This document shows, in pieces, positions 7,291 to 16,024 of a DNA stretch of 64,000 nucleotides (positions are counted from its first letter, which is position 1; every line of letters begins with the position of its first letter). This DNA comes from AC-50 sp035640455 (GTDB lineage: Bacteria; Actinomycetota; Thermoleophilia; Gaiellales; Gaiellaceae), in the NCBI GenBank assembly GCA_035640455.1, contig DASQWB010000141.1:13893-77892 (forward strand), read 5' to 3'. The position numbers and the translations under genes were made by a program. Under the pieces are notes generated by a model. The model saw only the letters and a program-made list of their open reading frames with translations. It ran no database searches and had not been told where the DNA came from.

Positions 7291-9654
7291 TCAGGCGGCG
7301 GCCTCGCGCCTCCCGGAAACCCTCGCCGACCCTACGGCGAGCAGCCGGTCGATCTGCTCGGGCGGGACCGGGCGCGCGAACAGGAAGCCCTGCGCTAGAT
7401 CGCAGCCGAGCTCGCGCAGGGACGTCAGCTGCCCGTCGGACTCGATTCCCTCGGCGATCGCGAGCAGGCCCAGCGCGTGGGCCAGCGAGACCAGGTTCGC
7501 GGTGATCGCCGCGTCCTTCGCGTCGTGCTCGATGCCTTGGACGAACGAGCGGTCGACTTTGATCATGTCGACCGGGAAGCTCCGCAGCTGGCCCAGGGAC
7601 GAGAAGCCGGTGCCGAAGTCGTCGACGGCGATTCGCACGCCGAGCTCGTGCAGCTCCTGGAGCTCGCCCCGCGCCCGCTCGCCGGCATGGCCTTCCTGGA
7701 CGAGCGCGGTCTCGGTCACCTCGAGGCCCAGGAAGCCCGGCGGCAGCGCCGCGGCCTCGAGAGTCTCGTGCACTAGTGCACTAACCCCGCCCGCCGAGAG
7801 CTGCTTCCCCGAGAAGTTGACCCACGTGACGAACCCCTCCGGAAGTACTCCGGCCCGCACCCACCGCGCCGTCTGCGCGCACGCCGAGCGGAGCACGAAC
7901 TCGCCGAGCGGCACGATCAGCCCGGTCGCCTCGGCAATCGGGATGAACTCCCCGGGCGGAACGGATCCGCGCCCGGGCGACTGCCACCGCAGGAGCGCCT
8001 CGACGCCCACGATCGCGCCGGTGTCGAGCGTCATCTCGGGCTGGTAGTGGAGGCTGAACTCGCCGCGCTGGAGCCCGAGCCGCAGCTCGTGCTCCATCCC
8101 GAGCAGCTCGCCGAGCTCGCGGGCCATCTCGTAGCGGAACACCTCGTGCCGCCCGCGGCCGGCCTCCTTCGCCGCGTACATCGCGAGGTCGGCCTGCCGG
8201 ATCAGCTCCTCGCTCTCGCCCGCGCCTCCCGCGTGCATGGCGATGCCGACGCTCGCTCCGAGAGCCAGCTCGTGGTCGGCAATCCGGATCGGCTCTGAGA
8301 GGTTCCGCACAAGACGGTTTGCCGCGGCGACGGCCTGCGCCTCGTTCGTCCCCTCGAGCAGCAGCGCGAACTCGTCGCCGCCGAAGCGGGCCAGCGTATC
8401 GGCAGGCCGCGTGACCTCGCCGAAGCGCCCCGCGACTTCCTCGAGCAGCTGGTCGCCCGCGTCGTGGCCGAGGCTGTCGTTGACCTGCTTGAAGCCGTCG
8501 AGGTCGAGCATGAGCACGGCGAGGCCCTCCTGCGACCGCTCCGAGCGGGCGAGCGACTGGTCGAGCCGGTCGCGGAAGAGGGCGCGGTTCGGCAGGCCGG
8601 TCAGCCCGTCGTGGAAGGCCTGGTGCGTCAGCTCCTCCTCAAGCCGCACGCGCTCGGTGACGTCGCGGGCGTTCAGCACGATCCCGCGGATCTGGCGGTC
8701 GGCGCGAAGGTCGGTGACGTGCGCCTCGAGGTGGCGCCACTCGCGGAACTCGTTCGCGACCCGGAAGACGATCTCGTGCGGCTCACCGTGCTCGTAGGCG
8801 GCGCAGACCAGGGGCCGGTCGTCCTCGTGCACGAAGCGCAGGAAGCCGTCGCCGAGCAGATCCTCCTCCGCGTGGCCGAGCATGTTCGCGACCGACTCGC
8901 TCGCGTAGCGGCAGCCACCGTGCCCGAAGACGAGCACGAGATCCGTGGACGAGGTGACGAGGCTGCGGAAGTGCGCGGTCTGGCGGCGGGTGGCGGCGAT
9001 GAGGCCGAAGGCGAGGAGGAGCGAGGTGAGCAGGCCGACCGCTCCGAGCACGATCTCGATGACGATCAGGCGGGAGATGCTGCGGTCGTCCTCGGCGGCG
9101 ATCGTCCGCGCGGCGTTCAGCGACACGTTGGAAGTCAGCGCCGAGAGCACCCGCAGACGCTCGACCGGGTCGCGGACGCTCAGCCGCTCGTCGGCCGTCA
9201 GTCTGATCCCGGTCACCGGCCGGCCGGCGAGCACCGCCGCGCCGGTCTCCGTCAGATCCCGGACCAGCCGCCGCCCCTGCTGGAGCTGGGCGCGGATCGT
9301 CCCGCCGGTCGCGCGTGGGAGCGGGGTCTCGTCGTCGTCGCCGTCGACTGCGGGAGCGACCCCGCCGTTCAGCAACACGTCGGCGCTCTCGCCGAGGAGC
9401 TTGCCGGTGTTCGCGGGATCGGCTTGAGCGCCGGCTCGCGAGAGCAGGATCTCCTGCACGTAGCGCTCGGCGAGGGTGCGCTGGCGCGCCGCGACCTCGA
9501 GCACCGACGCGCGATGCTGCGAGCCGCGGGTCGCCCAGATCGAGACTGTCACGGTGAGGGTCGAGAAGAGCGCGAAGGTCGCGAGGATCCCGGTGATCGT
9601 CCGCCGCCCGCGCGTCGCGAACGGCCTGAACGCCTGGCGGCGGCGCCGAATCAC
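7291..9654 (-). CDS. Membrane-bound PAS-GGDEF-EAL cyclic-di-GMP protein
   Basis: A 787-residue protein. Membrane segments at about residues 19-41 and 196-220 enclose a periplasmic-side helical sensor region (RQRTLAERYVQEILLSRAGA) like the PilJ/nitrate-sensor type. A PAS domain follows at about 230-345. The GGDEF domain (about 345-510) keeps the catalytic GGDEF at 425-429 and an inhibitory RxxD site at 416-419, so it can be both active and feedback-inhibited. The EAL domain (about 520-775) has EALLRW at 552, EVTETAL, DDFGTGFSSL and KVDRSFV. Both cyclic-di-GMP synthesis and breakdown are therefore possible. Its GTG start overlaps the stop of the copper lipoprotein by four bases (GTGA), so the two are translated together. 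Confidence 0.9.
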   Translation of the reverse strand: MIRRRRQAFRPFATRGRRTITGILATFALFSTLTVTVSIWATRGSQHRASVLEVAARQRTLAERYVQEILLSRAGAQADPANTGKLLGESADVLLNGGVAPAVDGDDDETPLPRATGGTIRAQLQQGRRLVRDLTETGAAVLAGRPVTGIRLTADERLSVRDPVERLRVLSALTSNVSLNAARTIAAEDDRSISRLIVIEIVLGAVGLLTSLLLAFGLIAATRRQTAHFRSLVTSSTDLVLVFGHGGCRYASESVANMLGHAEEDLLGDGFLRFVHEDDRPLVCAAYEHGEPHEIVFRVANEFREWRHLEAHVTDLRADRQIRGIVLNARDVTERVRLEEELTHQAFHDGLTGLPNRALFRDRLDQSLARSERSQEGLAVLMLDLDGFKQVNDSLGHDAGDQLLEEVAGRFGEVTRPADTLARFGGDEFALLLEGTNEAQAVAAANRLVRNLSEPIRIADHELALGASVGIAMHAGGAGESEELIRQADLAMYAAKEAGRGRHEVFRYEMARELGELLGMEHELRLGLQRGEFSLHYQPEMTLDTGAIVGVEALLRWQSPGRGSVPPGEFIPIAEATGLIVPLGEFVLRSACAQTARWVRAGVLPEGFVTWVNFSGKQLSAGGVSALVHETLEAAALPPGFLGLEVTETALVQEGHAGERARGELQELHELGVRIAVDDFGTGFSSLGQLRSFPVDMIKVDRSFVQGIEHDAKDAAITANLVSLAHALGLLAIAEGIESDGQLTSLRELGCDLAQGFLFARPVPPEQIDRLLAVGSARVSGRREAAA

Positions 9655-10076
9655 GAGCCCACCACCAGCTTCCTGTGCATGCCGCCGAGGTAGTGGCCGG
9701 ACATGTTGCAGAAGAGCTCGTAGGTCCCAGGCGCGAGGTGCAGCCGCAGCGTCCTCACGCTGTACGGCTGCCCGGGCTCGAGCGCACCGGCGATCGTCGG
9801 CTCGAGCTTCTCCTCGCTGACCGTGGTGCCGTCCCGGCGAAACGGCAGCCGCGAGCCGCGCACGCGTACGACGATCAGCTCATGCGCGTCGGGGCCGCGA
9901 TTGCGTACCGAGAGGAGTAGGTCGCCCGAGCGGACGTGCCTCGGTGCGGAGATCCGGAAGTCGCGCTCGGTGATGCGGACGCGCGTCGCATGGGCGTCGG
10001 CGGCGGGCCGGCCGCTTCCGCAGCCGGCGACCGCGAGCAGCACGAACGAGACGGGTGCAAGTAGCCGCAGTCGCAC
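9651..10076 (-). CDS. Cupredoxin-like lipoprotein (type 1 copper site)
   Basis: A 141-residue exported lipoprotein with signal sequence and lipobox LLAVAGC (Cys about residue 19). The mature domain is a cupredoxin fold: a His in DAHELIVV and the C-terminal loop FCNMSGHYLGGM, giving the classic Cu ligands His, Cys, His and Met (C-x4-H-x4-M). It would sit on the outer face of the membrane as an electron carrier or copper sensor. It is coupled by a GTGA overlap to the GGDEF-EAL gene downstream, so copper or redox state may feed into cyclic-di-GMP control; that link is inference. Confidence 0.85.
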   Translation of the reverse strand: MRLRLLAPVSFVLLAVAGCGSGRPAADAHATRVRITERDFRISAPRHVRSGDLLLSVRNRGPDAHELIVVRVRGSRLPFRRDGTTVSEEKLEPTIAGALEPGQPYSVRTLRLHLAPGTYELFCNMSGHYLGGMHRKLVVGS

Positions 10077-10339
10077 CCCGATTGTTTCGACCGCTACGAG
10101 GGGCTCAGATCACACCCAAATGGGGGACGCCTGTGATGCTCACGACGCGGTCGAAGTGCTCCGACATGCGCGCGACGAGCGCCCGCGGAGACGGACGTAG
10201 ACGCCACTCGGACACGCGGGAGACCCTCGCCGCAGCCGAGAATCACCTCGATCGACACTCGCGCTCTCGCGGCTCTTAGCCCAAACTTAAGCCGGCGTGG
10301 TCTCCTATCGAGAGCGCCCACGAGGAGAGGAGCAGAGCC
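10077..10339. other. Intergenic region with a fragment resembling the DsrE C-terminus
   Basis: No complete gene is seen. On the minus strand, positions 10167-10138 read MSEHFDRVVS, 25 of 30 bases identical to the end of the DsrE-family gene at 17.8 kb (MTEEFDRVVS), with in-frame residues continuing upstream that do not look like DsrE. It may be a remnant or coincidence. The right end carries the promoter and ribosome-binding site of the MoxR operon (AGGAGAGGAGCAGAGCC before the GTG). Confidence 0.3.
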
Positions 10340-11353
10340 GTGACCGAGCCACCGCCCAGCCCGCCCACGCCCGCAGAGGCGAACGAGCGCCTCGAGCAGG
10401 CGCTCTTCGAGATCAGGCGGGTGATCGCCGGCCAGGACGCGATGCTCGAGCGCGTGCTCGTGTGCCTGCTGGCGCAGGGTCACCTGCTGATCGAGGGCGT
10501 CCCGGGCCTCGCCAAGACGCTCACCATCAAGACGACGGCCAGCGTGCTCGGCGGCACGTTCTCGCGGATCCAGTTCACGCCCGACCTCGTGCCGTCGGAT
10601 CTCGTCGGCACGCGCGTCTACCGGCCCGGCGAGGGCGTCTTCGACACGGAGCTCGGGCCCGTCTTCTGCAACTTCCTGCTCGCCGACGAGATCAACCGCG
10701 CGCCGGCGAAGGTGCAGTCCGCGCTCCTCGAGGTGATGCAGGAGCGCCAGGTGACGATCGGCCACACGACCTACCCCGTCCCCGAGCCGTTCCTCGTCAT
10801 GGCGACGCAGAACCCGATCGAGTCGGAGGGGACGTACCCGCTGCCCGAGGCGCAGATCGACCGCTTCATGCTCAAGGTCGTGATCGGCTATCCGGAGCAC
10901 GACGAGGAGCTCACGATCGTCCAGCGGCAGCTCGTCGACCAGCCCGAGCTGCGGCAGGCCCTCTCTCTCGAGGATCTCAAGGCGCTACAGCGCGCGGTGT
11001 TCGACGTCTACGTGGATCCCGCCCTCGTCAGCTACGCGGTCGCGCTGGCCACGGCCACGCGCGACCCGGCGGGGCACGGCGTGCCGCGGCTCGCCGCCTA
11101 CGTCGCCTACGGCGCCAGCCCGCGCGGGCCGATCAGCCTGGTGCAGTCGGCGCGGGCGCTCGCGCTCGTCCGCGGCCGCGAGTACGTGCTGGCCGAGGAT
11201 CTCGGCGCGCTGGCGAAGGACGCGCTGCGGCACCGGCTCGTCCTCACCTACCAGGCGCTCGCCGAGGAGGTGAGCCCAGACACGATCCTCGACGAGGTAC
11301 TCGCCGCGGTCCCGGTCCCGCGCACCGACCTCGCCGACGAGAGCGCCGCTTGA
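10340..11353 (+). CDS. MoxR-family AAA+ ATPase
   Basis: A 337-residue chaperone-like AAA+ ATPase. Walker A is in the MoxR form EGVPGLAKT, Walker B is LLADEINRAPAKVQSALLEV, and sensor residues follow in MATQNPIESEGTYPLPEAQ with the C-terminal lid domain. MoxR proteins act with DUF58 and von Willebrand (VWA) proteins to mature or activate other proteins. Here it heads a five-gene run of four-base or short overlaps (MoxR, DUF58, VWA, secreted protein, VWA). It has a strong ribosome-binding site. Its TGA overlaps the TTG start of the DUF58 gene. Confidence 0.92.
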   Translation: MTEPPPSPPTPAEANERLEQALFEIRRVIAGQDAMLERVLVCLLAQGHLLIEGVPGLAKTLTIKTTASVLGGTFSRIQFTPDLVPSDLVGTRVYRPGEGVFDTELGPVFCNFLLADEINRAPAKVQSALLEVMQERQVTIGHTTYPVPEPFLVMATQNPIESEGTYPLPEAQIDRFMLKVVIGYPEHDEELTIVQRQLVDQPELRQALSLEDLKALQRAVFDVYVDPALVSYAVALATATRDPAGHGVPRLAAYVAYGASPRGPISLVQSARALALVRGREYVLAEDLGALAKDALRHRLVLTYQALAEEVSPDTILDEVLAAVPVPRTDLADESAA

Positions 11354-12276
11354 GCGTCGTCCGCGTCCTCCAGCGCGCCCCGACCCCCGAGCGACCCGGC
11401 CCGGGGCCGATGCCCGACGCGCTCCTGCGGGCCCTCGACATCACGATCGGCCGGAGGGTCGACTCCCTGCTCGCCGGCGACTACCGCTCGACGCTGCACG
11501 GCGACGGCACTGAGTTGGCGCAGGTCCGGCCCTACGTGCCCGGCGACGACGTGCGCCTGATCGACTGGAACGTGACGGCGCGGACGCTAGAGCCGCACGT
11601 GCGCGTGCACCTCGCCGAGCGTGTCCTCGTGACGTGGCTCGTGCTCGACACGTCGCCGTCGATGCACTTCGGCACGGCCGACCGGCGCAAGGCCGACGTC
11701 GCCGAGGGCGTGGCGATCGCGGTCGGTCACGTCGCGACGCGCCGCGGGAACCGGCTCGGCGCGGTCACCTTCGGCGACGCGAGCCCGCGCGCCGTGCCGC
11801 CGCGGCAGGGACGGGTCGGGCTGCTCGGGCTGCTCGCGGCGCTCCGCGCCGAGGGTCGCGAGGACGGAGCCGGTGCGACCTCGCTCGGCGAGGCGATCGA
11901 CCGCGCCGGCGCGATGGCGCGGCAGCGCGCCCTGGTCGTGCTCGTCTCCGACTTCCGCGGCCCACGTGACTGGCGGCGGCCGCTGCTCGCGCTCGCCGGC
12001 CGCCACGACGTCGTCGCCGTCGAGATCCGCGACCCGCGCGAGCAGGAGCTCCCGAACATGGGCGAGCTCTGGCTCGTCGATCCCGAGACGGGCCGGCAGC
12101 TGCGGGTCGACACGCGGAGCGCGAGCCTGCGGGCGCGGTTCGCGGTCGCCGCGGCGGCAGAGCGGGACGACGTCGCGGCGACGCTTGCGGCCCTCGGCGT
12201 CCGCCACGTCGTTCTCTCGACGGCAGGCGAGTGGCTCCGGCCGCTCACGGTCTTCCTGCGCCGGAGGACGCGCTGA
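11350..12276 (+). CDS. DUF58 protein with VWA-like domain
   Basis: A 308-residue protein of the DUF58 family that partners MoxR. The hallmark YVPGDDVRLIDWNVTART occurs near residue 60, followed by a VWA-type metal-site sequence VLDTSPSMHFG (D-x-S-x-S). I start it at the TTG that overlaps the MoxR stop (TTGA); an in-frame ATG 60 bases later (MPDALLRALDI) is the alternative and matches the usual family N-terminus. It is probably cytoplasmic and bridges the ATPase and the membrane VWA proteins. Confidence 0.88.
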   Translation: MSVVRVLQRAPTPERPGPGPMPDALLRALDITIGRRVDSLLAGDYRSTLHGDGTELAQVRPYVPGDDVRLIDWNVTARTLEPHVRVHLAERVLVTWLVLDTSPSMHFGTADRRKADVAEGVAIAVGHVATRRGNRLGAVTFGDASPRAVPPRQGRVGLLGLLAALRAEGREDGAGATSLGEAIDRAGAMARQRALVVLVSDFRGPRDWRRPLLALAGRHDVVAVEIRDPREQELPNMGELWLVDPETGRQLRVDTRSASLRARFAVAAAAERDDVAATLAALGVRHVVLSTAGEWLRPLTVFLRRRTR

Positions 12277-13235
12277 GCTTCCAGTGGCCCGAGGCGCTGG
12301 CGGCCCTTGCGGTCGTGCCGCTGCTCGCCGGCCTGTACGTCGTCCACGAGCGCCACCGCGCGCGGGCCGGCTCCCGCTTCGGGAATCCCGCGCTCCTGCC
12401 CAACGTCGTCGACCGCCGGCCGGGCCTCCTCCGGCACGTCCCGCTCGCCGTGCTCCTCGTCGCGCTCGCGGCGATGATCGTCGGCGTCGCCCGCCCGCAC
12501 GCGACGGTGACCGTCCGGCGGGAGGAGGCGACCGTCGTGCTCGCGATCGACGTCTCGCGCTCGATGGGCGCCAAGGACGTCACGCCGACGCGGCTCGGCG
12601 CCGCGCGGGCCGCGGCCAGGGCGTTCCTCGCCAAGGTGCCGGAGAAGTTCCGGGTCGCACTCGTGTCGTTCGGCTCCCGCGCCGTGGTCGTCGTCGCGCC
12701 GACGGAGGACCGTTCGCTCGTCGCGGACGGGCTCGACTCGCTGCGGCCCGGCGAGGGGACGGCGCTCGGCGACGCCGTCGCCATCTCGGCGCGGCTCGGC
12801 CACAAGCCGGGGGCGCGTGAGGGAGAGCAGCCGCCGAGCGCGGTGCTCCTGATCTCCGACGGCGCGCAGATGGGCGGCACCGTGCCACCCAACCGCGCCG
12901 TCCGCCTCGCTCGCTCGAACCACGTCCCGGTCTACACGGTGGTCGTCGGGACCGAGGGAGGCGTCGTCGAGGCCAAGATCGCGGGCGGCTTCACGGCGAC
13001 GATCCGCGTCCCGCCGAATCCGGACACGCTCCGCGCGGTTGCGAGAGAGACCGGCGGCCAGTTCTACACGGCGACGAGCGACCGCAGGCTGCGGGAGGTC
13101 TACGAGCGGCTCGGCTCGCGGCTCGGGCATCGGAAGAAGTCGCGGGAGATCACGGACGTCTTCGCCGCCAGCTCGGCCGCGCTCCTGCTCGCCGGCGGCG
13201 CCCTCTCGGCATTCTGGTTCCGGAGGTTCCCGTGA
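12231..13235 (+). CDS. Membrane VWA-domain protein (BatA-like), first copy
   Basis: About 320-334 residues: two N-terminal membrane segments (WPEALAALAVVPLLAGLYVV and HVPLAVLLVALAAMIVGVA), a VWA domain with intact MIDAS motif AIDVSRSMG, LISDGAQMGG and the BatA-like end ARETGGQFYTATS, and a C-terminal membrane segment. The first canonical start is the GTG at 12231, which overlaps DUF58 by 46 bases. A CTG at 12273 overlaps the DUF58 stop as CTGA and would give the usual family N-terminus (x-SFQWPEAL), copying the overlap style of the rest of the operon. Paralogue of the VWA gene two places downstream. Confidence 0.87.
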   Translation: MAPAAHGLPAPEDALSFQWPEALAALAVVPLLAGLYVVHERHRARAGSRFGNPALLPNVVDRRPGLLRHVPLAVLLVALAAMIVGVARPHATVTVRREEATVVLAIDVSRSMGAKDVTPTRLGAARAAARAFLAKVPEKFRVALVSFGSRAVVVVAPTEDRSLVADGLDSLRPGEGTALGDAVAISARLGHKPGAREGEQPPSAVLLISDGAQMGGTVPPNRAVRLARSNHVPVYTVVVGTEGGVVEAKIAGGFTATIRVPPNPDTLRAVARETGGQFYTATSDRRLREVYERLGSRLGHRKKSREITDVFAASSAALLLAGGALSAFWFRRFP

Positions 13236-13936
13236 GGCGCGTGCTGGGTCTCGTCACGCTCGTCTGCGCAGCGCTCGCGGTCGGTGCGACACGAGCCGAA
13301 GCCACGCAGGAGTGCCGGGGCCTGATGGTCTGCGTGCGCGTGGTCGGGCCGTGGGTCGTCGTCCCCGCGCGGAGCGGCGCGCAGCGCCCGCGCGTCGAGT
13401 TCGAGCTCGCGTGCCCGCGCCGCTACCTCGTCGGCGGCCTCGACGCCGAGCTCAGCGACCCCGCGATCCACGTCTCGTTCCAGGGCAAGGTCGGCAGTCC
13501 CGTCGCGCCGGGGATCACCACCTCGCGGAAGGCGGTCTTCGTCGGCACCTTCGTCGGCTCGTCCAGGCGTTCGGTCACGTTTCGGCCGCATATCGGCTGC
13601 GTCCCGGCGAACGGAGCCGGCGGCAGGATCCCGACCGCCGCGACGGTCTTCCGCCCGGGCCAGCCTGCCGTGCGGCGCGTCCGTACGCTGAGGGTCGTGC
13701 CCGGACGCACGCGCTTCGTCGCCGCAGGCTGCGCCTCGGCCGAGCGCCTCGTCGCCGGCTCGCACGCCGTCGGCTTCTACACCTCGCGGCCGCCGGCCGC
13801 GCGGCTCGTGGCGGCCGTCGCGACGCGGCAGAGCCTCGCCCGCGACCACGTCACCGTCGGCGCGCGGGGCGGCGCGGCGCTCGGGCGCGTGCGAGCCATC
13901 GTCCAGATCTCGGCGATCTGCGCGGGCGGTAAATGA
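13232..13936 (+). CDS. Secreted protein inside the MoxR/VWA operon
   Basis: A 234-residue exported protein with an N-terminal signal (VLGLVTLVCAALAVGATRA). The mature part is beta-rich with five or six cysteines (ECRGLMVC, ELACPRRY, HIGCVPA, AAGCASA, AICAGG), probably disulfide-bonded. It recurs between VWA genes in related organisms as far as I recall, but no function is known. Both ends overlap the neighbouring VWA genes by four bases (GTGA and ATGA), so it is a true member of the operon and a likely client or partner of the MoxR-VWA machinery at the cell surface. Confidence 0.75.
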   Translation: MRRVLGLVTLVCAALAVGATRAEATQECRGLMVCVRVVGPWVVVPARSGAQRPRVEFELACPRRYLVGGLDAELSDPAIHVSFQGKVGSPVAPGITTSRKAVFVGTFVGSSRRSVTFRPHIGCVPANGAGGRIPTAATVFRPGQPAVRRVRTLRVVPGRTRFVAAGCASAERLVAGSHAVGFYTSRPPAARLVAAVATRQSLARDHVTVGARGGAALGRVRAIVQISAICAGGK

Positions 13937-14934
13937 GCTTCGGCCACCCGCTCCTGCTGCTGACCCTGCTCGTCGTCCCGGCGGCGATCCTGGCTCTGCG
14001 CCTCGCCGAGCGCCGGCGGATGCGCTACGCCGTCCGGTACACGAATCTCGACGTGCTCGCCGGCGTGGTGGCCGGCCGCCAATGGCGGCGCTACGTCCCG
14101 ACGAGCCTGGCTCTCCTCGCGCTCGCCGTCCTCTGCGTCGCGCTGGCGCGGCCGCACGCGACGTCGCTCGTCCCGAAGGAGCGGGCGACGGTGATCCTCG
14201 TGCTCGACGTCTCGGGCTCGATGCAGGCGAGCGACGTGCGCCCGAGCCGGCTAGCCGCCGCACAGCGGGCGGTCCGCGGCTTCCTCGAGCGCGTGCCGTC
14301 GCAGGTTCGCATCGGGCTCGTCGCGTTCTCGGGCGACGCGCAGGTCGCGGCGATCCCGACCACCGACCGCGCGCTCCTCCGTCAGTCGCTCGACGGCATC
14401 GGCACCTTCCCGGCCTTCGGAGGGACGGCGATCGGCGACGCATTGGCCGTCGCGGTCGACCTCGCCAAGCAAGCCGTCTCGGGCGGGAGCTCGCCGCTCG
14501 CGTCGCTCAGCGCCGCGCCGTCCGACACGAAGGGGCTCGCCTCGATCCTCTTCCTCTCGGACGGGCACCAGACCCGCGGCGTCCTCGAGCCGCTCCAGGG
14601 CGCGGAGCGCGCCAAGGCCGCGGGAATCCCCGTCTACACCGTTTCGCTGGGAACGCCCGGAGGCGTCGTCACGCGCGAGTGGGACGGCGTCGCCCGGACG
14701 ATCCCCGTGCCGCCCGACCCCGCCACGCTGCAGGCGATCGCGCAGACGACCGGCGGCAAGTTCTACGAGGCGCGGAACGCGGGCTCGCTGCACGCGGCGT
14801 ACTCGAAGCTCGGGTCGAGTCTGGGCCGCGCGCCCGGCAAGACCGAGGTAACGTACGCGTTCCTCGCCGGCGCCGCCGGGCTGCTGATCGCCGCTGGTTT
14901 CCTTTCTGCGCTCTGGTCGCCGCGACTGCCTTAA
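13933..14934 (+). CDS. Membrane VWA-domain protein (BatA-like), second copy
   Basis: A 333-residue paralogue of the first VWA protein: N-terminal membrane segments (HPLLLLTLLVVPAAILAL and VPTSLALLALAVLCVALA), a VWA domain with MIDAS sequence VLDVSGSMQASDV, SLGTPGG and QTTGGKFYEA near the end, and a C-terminal membrane segment (FLAGAAGLLIAAGFLSALW). Its ATG overlaps the preceding stop (ATGA). The pair of VWA proteins could form a heteromeric, metal-dependent surface complex. Confidence 0.9.
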   Translation: MSFGHPLLLLTLLVVPAAILALRLAERRRMRYAVRYTNLDVLAGVVAGRQWRRYVPTSLALLALAVLCVALARPHATSLVPKERATVILVLDVSGSMQASDVRPSRLAAAQRAVRGFLERVPSQVRIGLVAFSGDAQVAAIPTTDRALLRQSLDGIGTFPAFGGTAIGDALAVAVDLAKQAVSGGSSPLASLSAAPSDTKGLASILFLSDGHQTRGVLEPLQGAERAKAAGIPVYTVSLGTPGGVVTREWDGVARTIPVPPDPATLQAIAQTTGGKFYEARNAGSLHAAYSKLGSSLGRAPGKTEVTYAFLAGAAGLLIAAGFLSALWSPRLP

Positions 14935-15011
14935 TCACCTTTTAAGCCGCGCGACATGGGTCTGTAAGACCGCGTTCCTAGCCTGCTTCCCACCCGAGGA
15001 AGGAGGTCGAG

Positions 15012-15404
15012 ATGCGCTCGAGAATCGCACTCGCGGCAGTCGCCGCGGTCGCCGCCGCCATCGTGGCCGCGCCGGCCATGGCTACGACTGGGAAGGGGTC
15101 GCTCTTCCACGACGGTGCCGTCGTCGGCACGGTCGTCGTGCCGGCGCACGTCGCTCCCGGAAGCGGCAGCGACCCGTTCTACGAGGTCACGAACGGCGTC
15201 GACGGCCAGCTCGGCATCGCCGGAGTGGCTCCGGGCGACGGGCCGTACCACGGCGGCGACTGGCAGGTCTGGGTCGTGACGTTCAACGACGGCGTCACGC
15301 CGTACCTGCTCACATCGGACGAGGCCGTCCTCGCCGCCGAGGCGGCCGGCGACGTCACCGTCACCCGAGCACCGGACGCGGACTTCCGCTGTCCGATCAC
15401 CTAG
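15012..15404 (+). CDS. Small secreted protein of unknown function
   Basis: A 130-residue protein with a textbook signal peptide (MRSRIALAAVAAVAAAIVAA, cleavage near AMA-T) and a strong ribosome-binding site GAGGAAGGAGGTCGAG. The mature part of about 105 residues is beta-rich with a single cysteine near the end (FRCPIT) and contains VWVVTFNDGVTPYLLTSDEA. I know no function. The strong site suggests high expression. It is followed by a large hairpin shared with the convergent gene. Confidence 0.7.
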   Translation: MRSRIALAAVAAVAAAIVAAPAMATTGKGSLFHDGAVVGTVVVPAHVAPGSGSDPFYEVTNGVDGQLGIAGVAPGDGPYHGGDWQVWVVTFNDGVTPYLLTSDEAVLAAEAAGDVTVTRAPDADFRCPIT

Positions 15405-15451
15405 GCAGGCCGCGGAGAGGGGCGCTCGGGCGCCTCTCTCCGCGTCCTGCC
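15404..15451. terminator. Bidirectional stem-loop terminator
   Basis: A 15-base-pair stem (15411-15425 with 15430-15444, one G-U pair) closed by a TCGG tetraloop, extended after one mismatch by six more pairs (GGCAGG with CCTGCC). It fills the gap between two convergent genes and is symmetrical, so it can end transcription from both sides. Confidence 0.75.
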
Positions 15452-15453
15452 GA

Positions 15454-15900
15454 CTAGCGAACGAGCGCGCCGCTCGGGCGCATGACGAGCCAGGTGCCGC
15501 CGAACTCGGCGACGTTCTGGCAGGAGACCTGGCCGGGCCTGCGGTCGCCGACGTAGTAGTAGAGCGGCCGCCCGTTGTACGTGATCTGCCGTCGCCCGTC
15601 GCGCCGCCGGGTCGTCCCGATCAGCGAGCGCTTCACACCCTTGCCGGCGACGAGCCGTCCGCCGGCGAAGTAGACGGGCCAGGCGCGGGCGCACGCGCCG
15701 TAGCAGCGACTGCTCCCGCCGCGGCGGTCGCGGGTGAAGGCGTAGAGCGCACGTCCTCGACCGTCGAAGAGGATGGAGCCGTAGCGCGAGCCGTGGACGG
15801 TCAGGGTGGTCTGAGCGGCGGCCGAGGCGCGAGCCACTCCGGAGCCGGCGGCGAACGTCGCGGCGACGACGACGAGGATGGCGAGTACGAGGGAACGCAC
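15454..15900 (-). CDS. Secreted repeat protein, COG4315 (lipoprotein_15-like)
   Basis: A 148-residue exported protein. The signal peptide LVLAILVVVAATFAAGSGVA is followed by two copies of the family repeat: YGSILFDGRGRALYAFTRD with CYGACARAWPVYF, and RQITYNGRPLYYYVGDRRPG. This family (COG4315/PF03640) is secreted, of unknown function, and often near redox or stress genes. The GTG start has AAAGGAGG upstream. The two-component system starts divergently just beyond. Confidence 0.85.
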   Translation of the reverse strand: MRSLVLAILVVVAATFAAGSGVARASAAAQTTLTVHGSRYGSILFDGRGRALYAFTRDRRGGSSRCYGACARAWPVYFAGGRLVAGKGVKRSLIGTTRRRDGRRQITYNGRPLYYYVGDRRPGQVSCQNVAEFGGTWLVMRPSGALVR

Positions 15901-16024
15901 GATGGCTGACCTCCTTTGGTGAGTTACGTCATCCCAACGCCGCGCGCGTTACGCCACCCTCTCGCAACCCTTACGAGATCCTGAAATCTCCGCCGCGGCA
16001 CCCTTGGACGAGCACAATCCGCGT

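Noticed and set aside
10105..10167. Second DsrE copy
   Set aside because: Only about ten residues at the C-terminal end match; no DsrE core or redox site is seen upstream, so it is noted only as a fragment.
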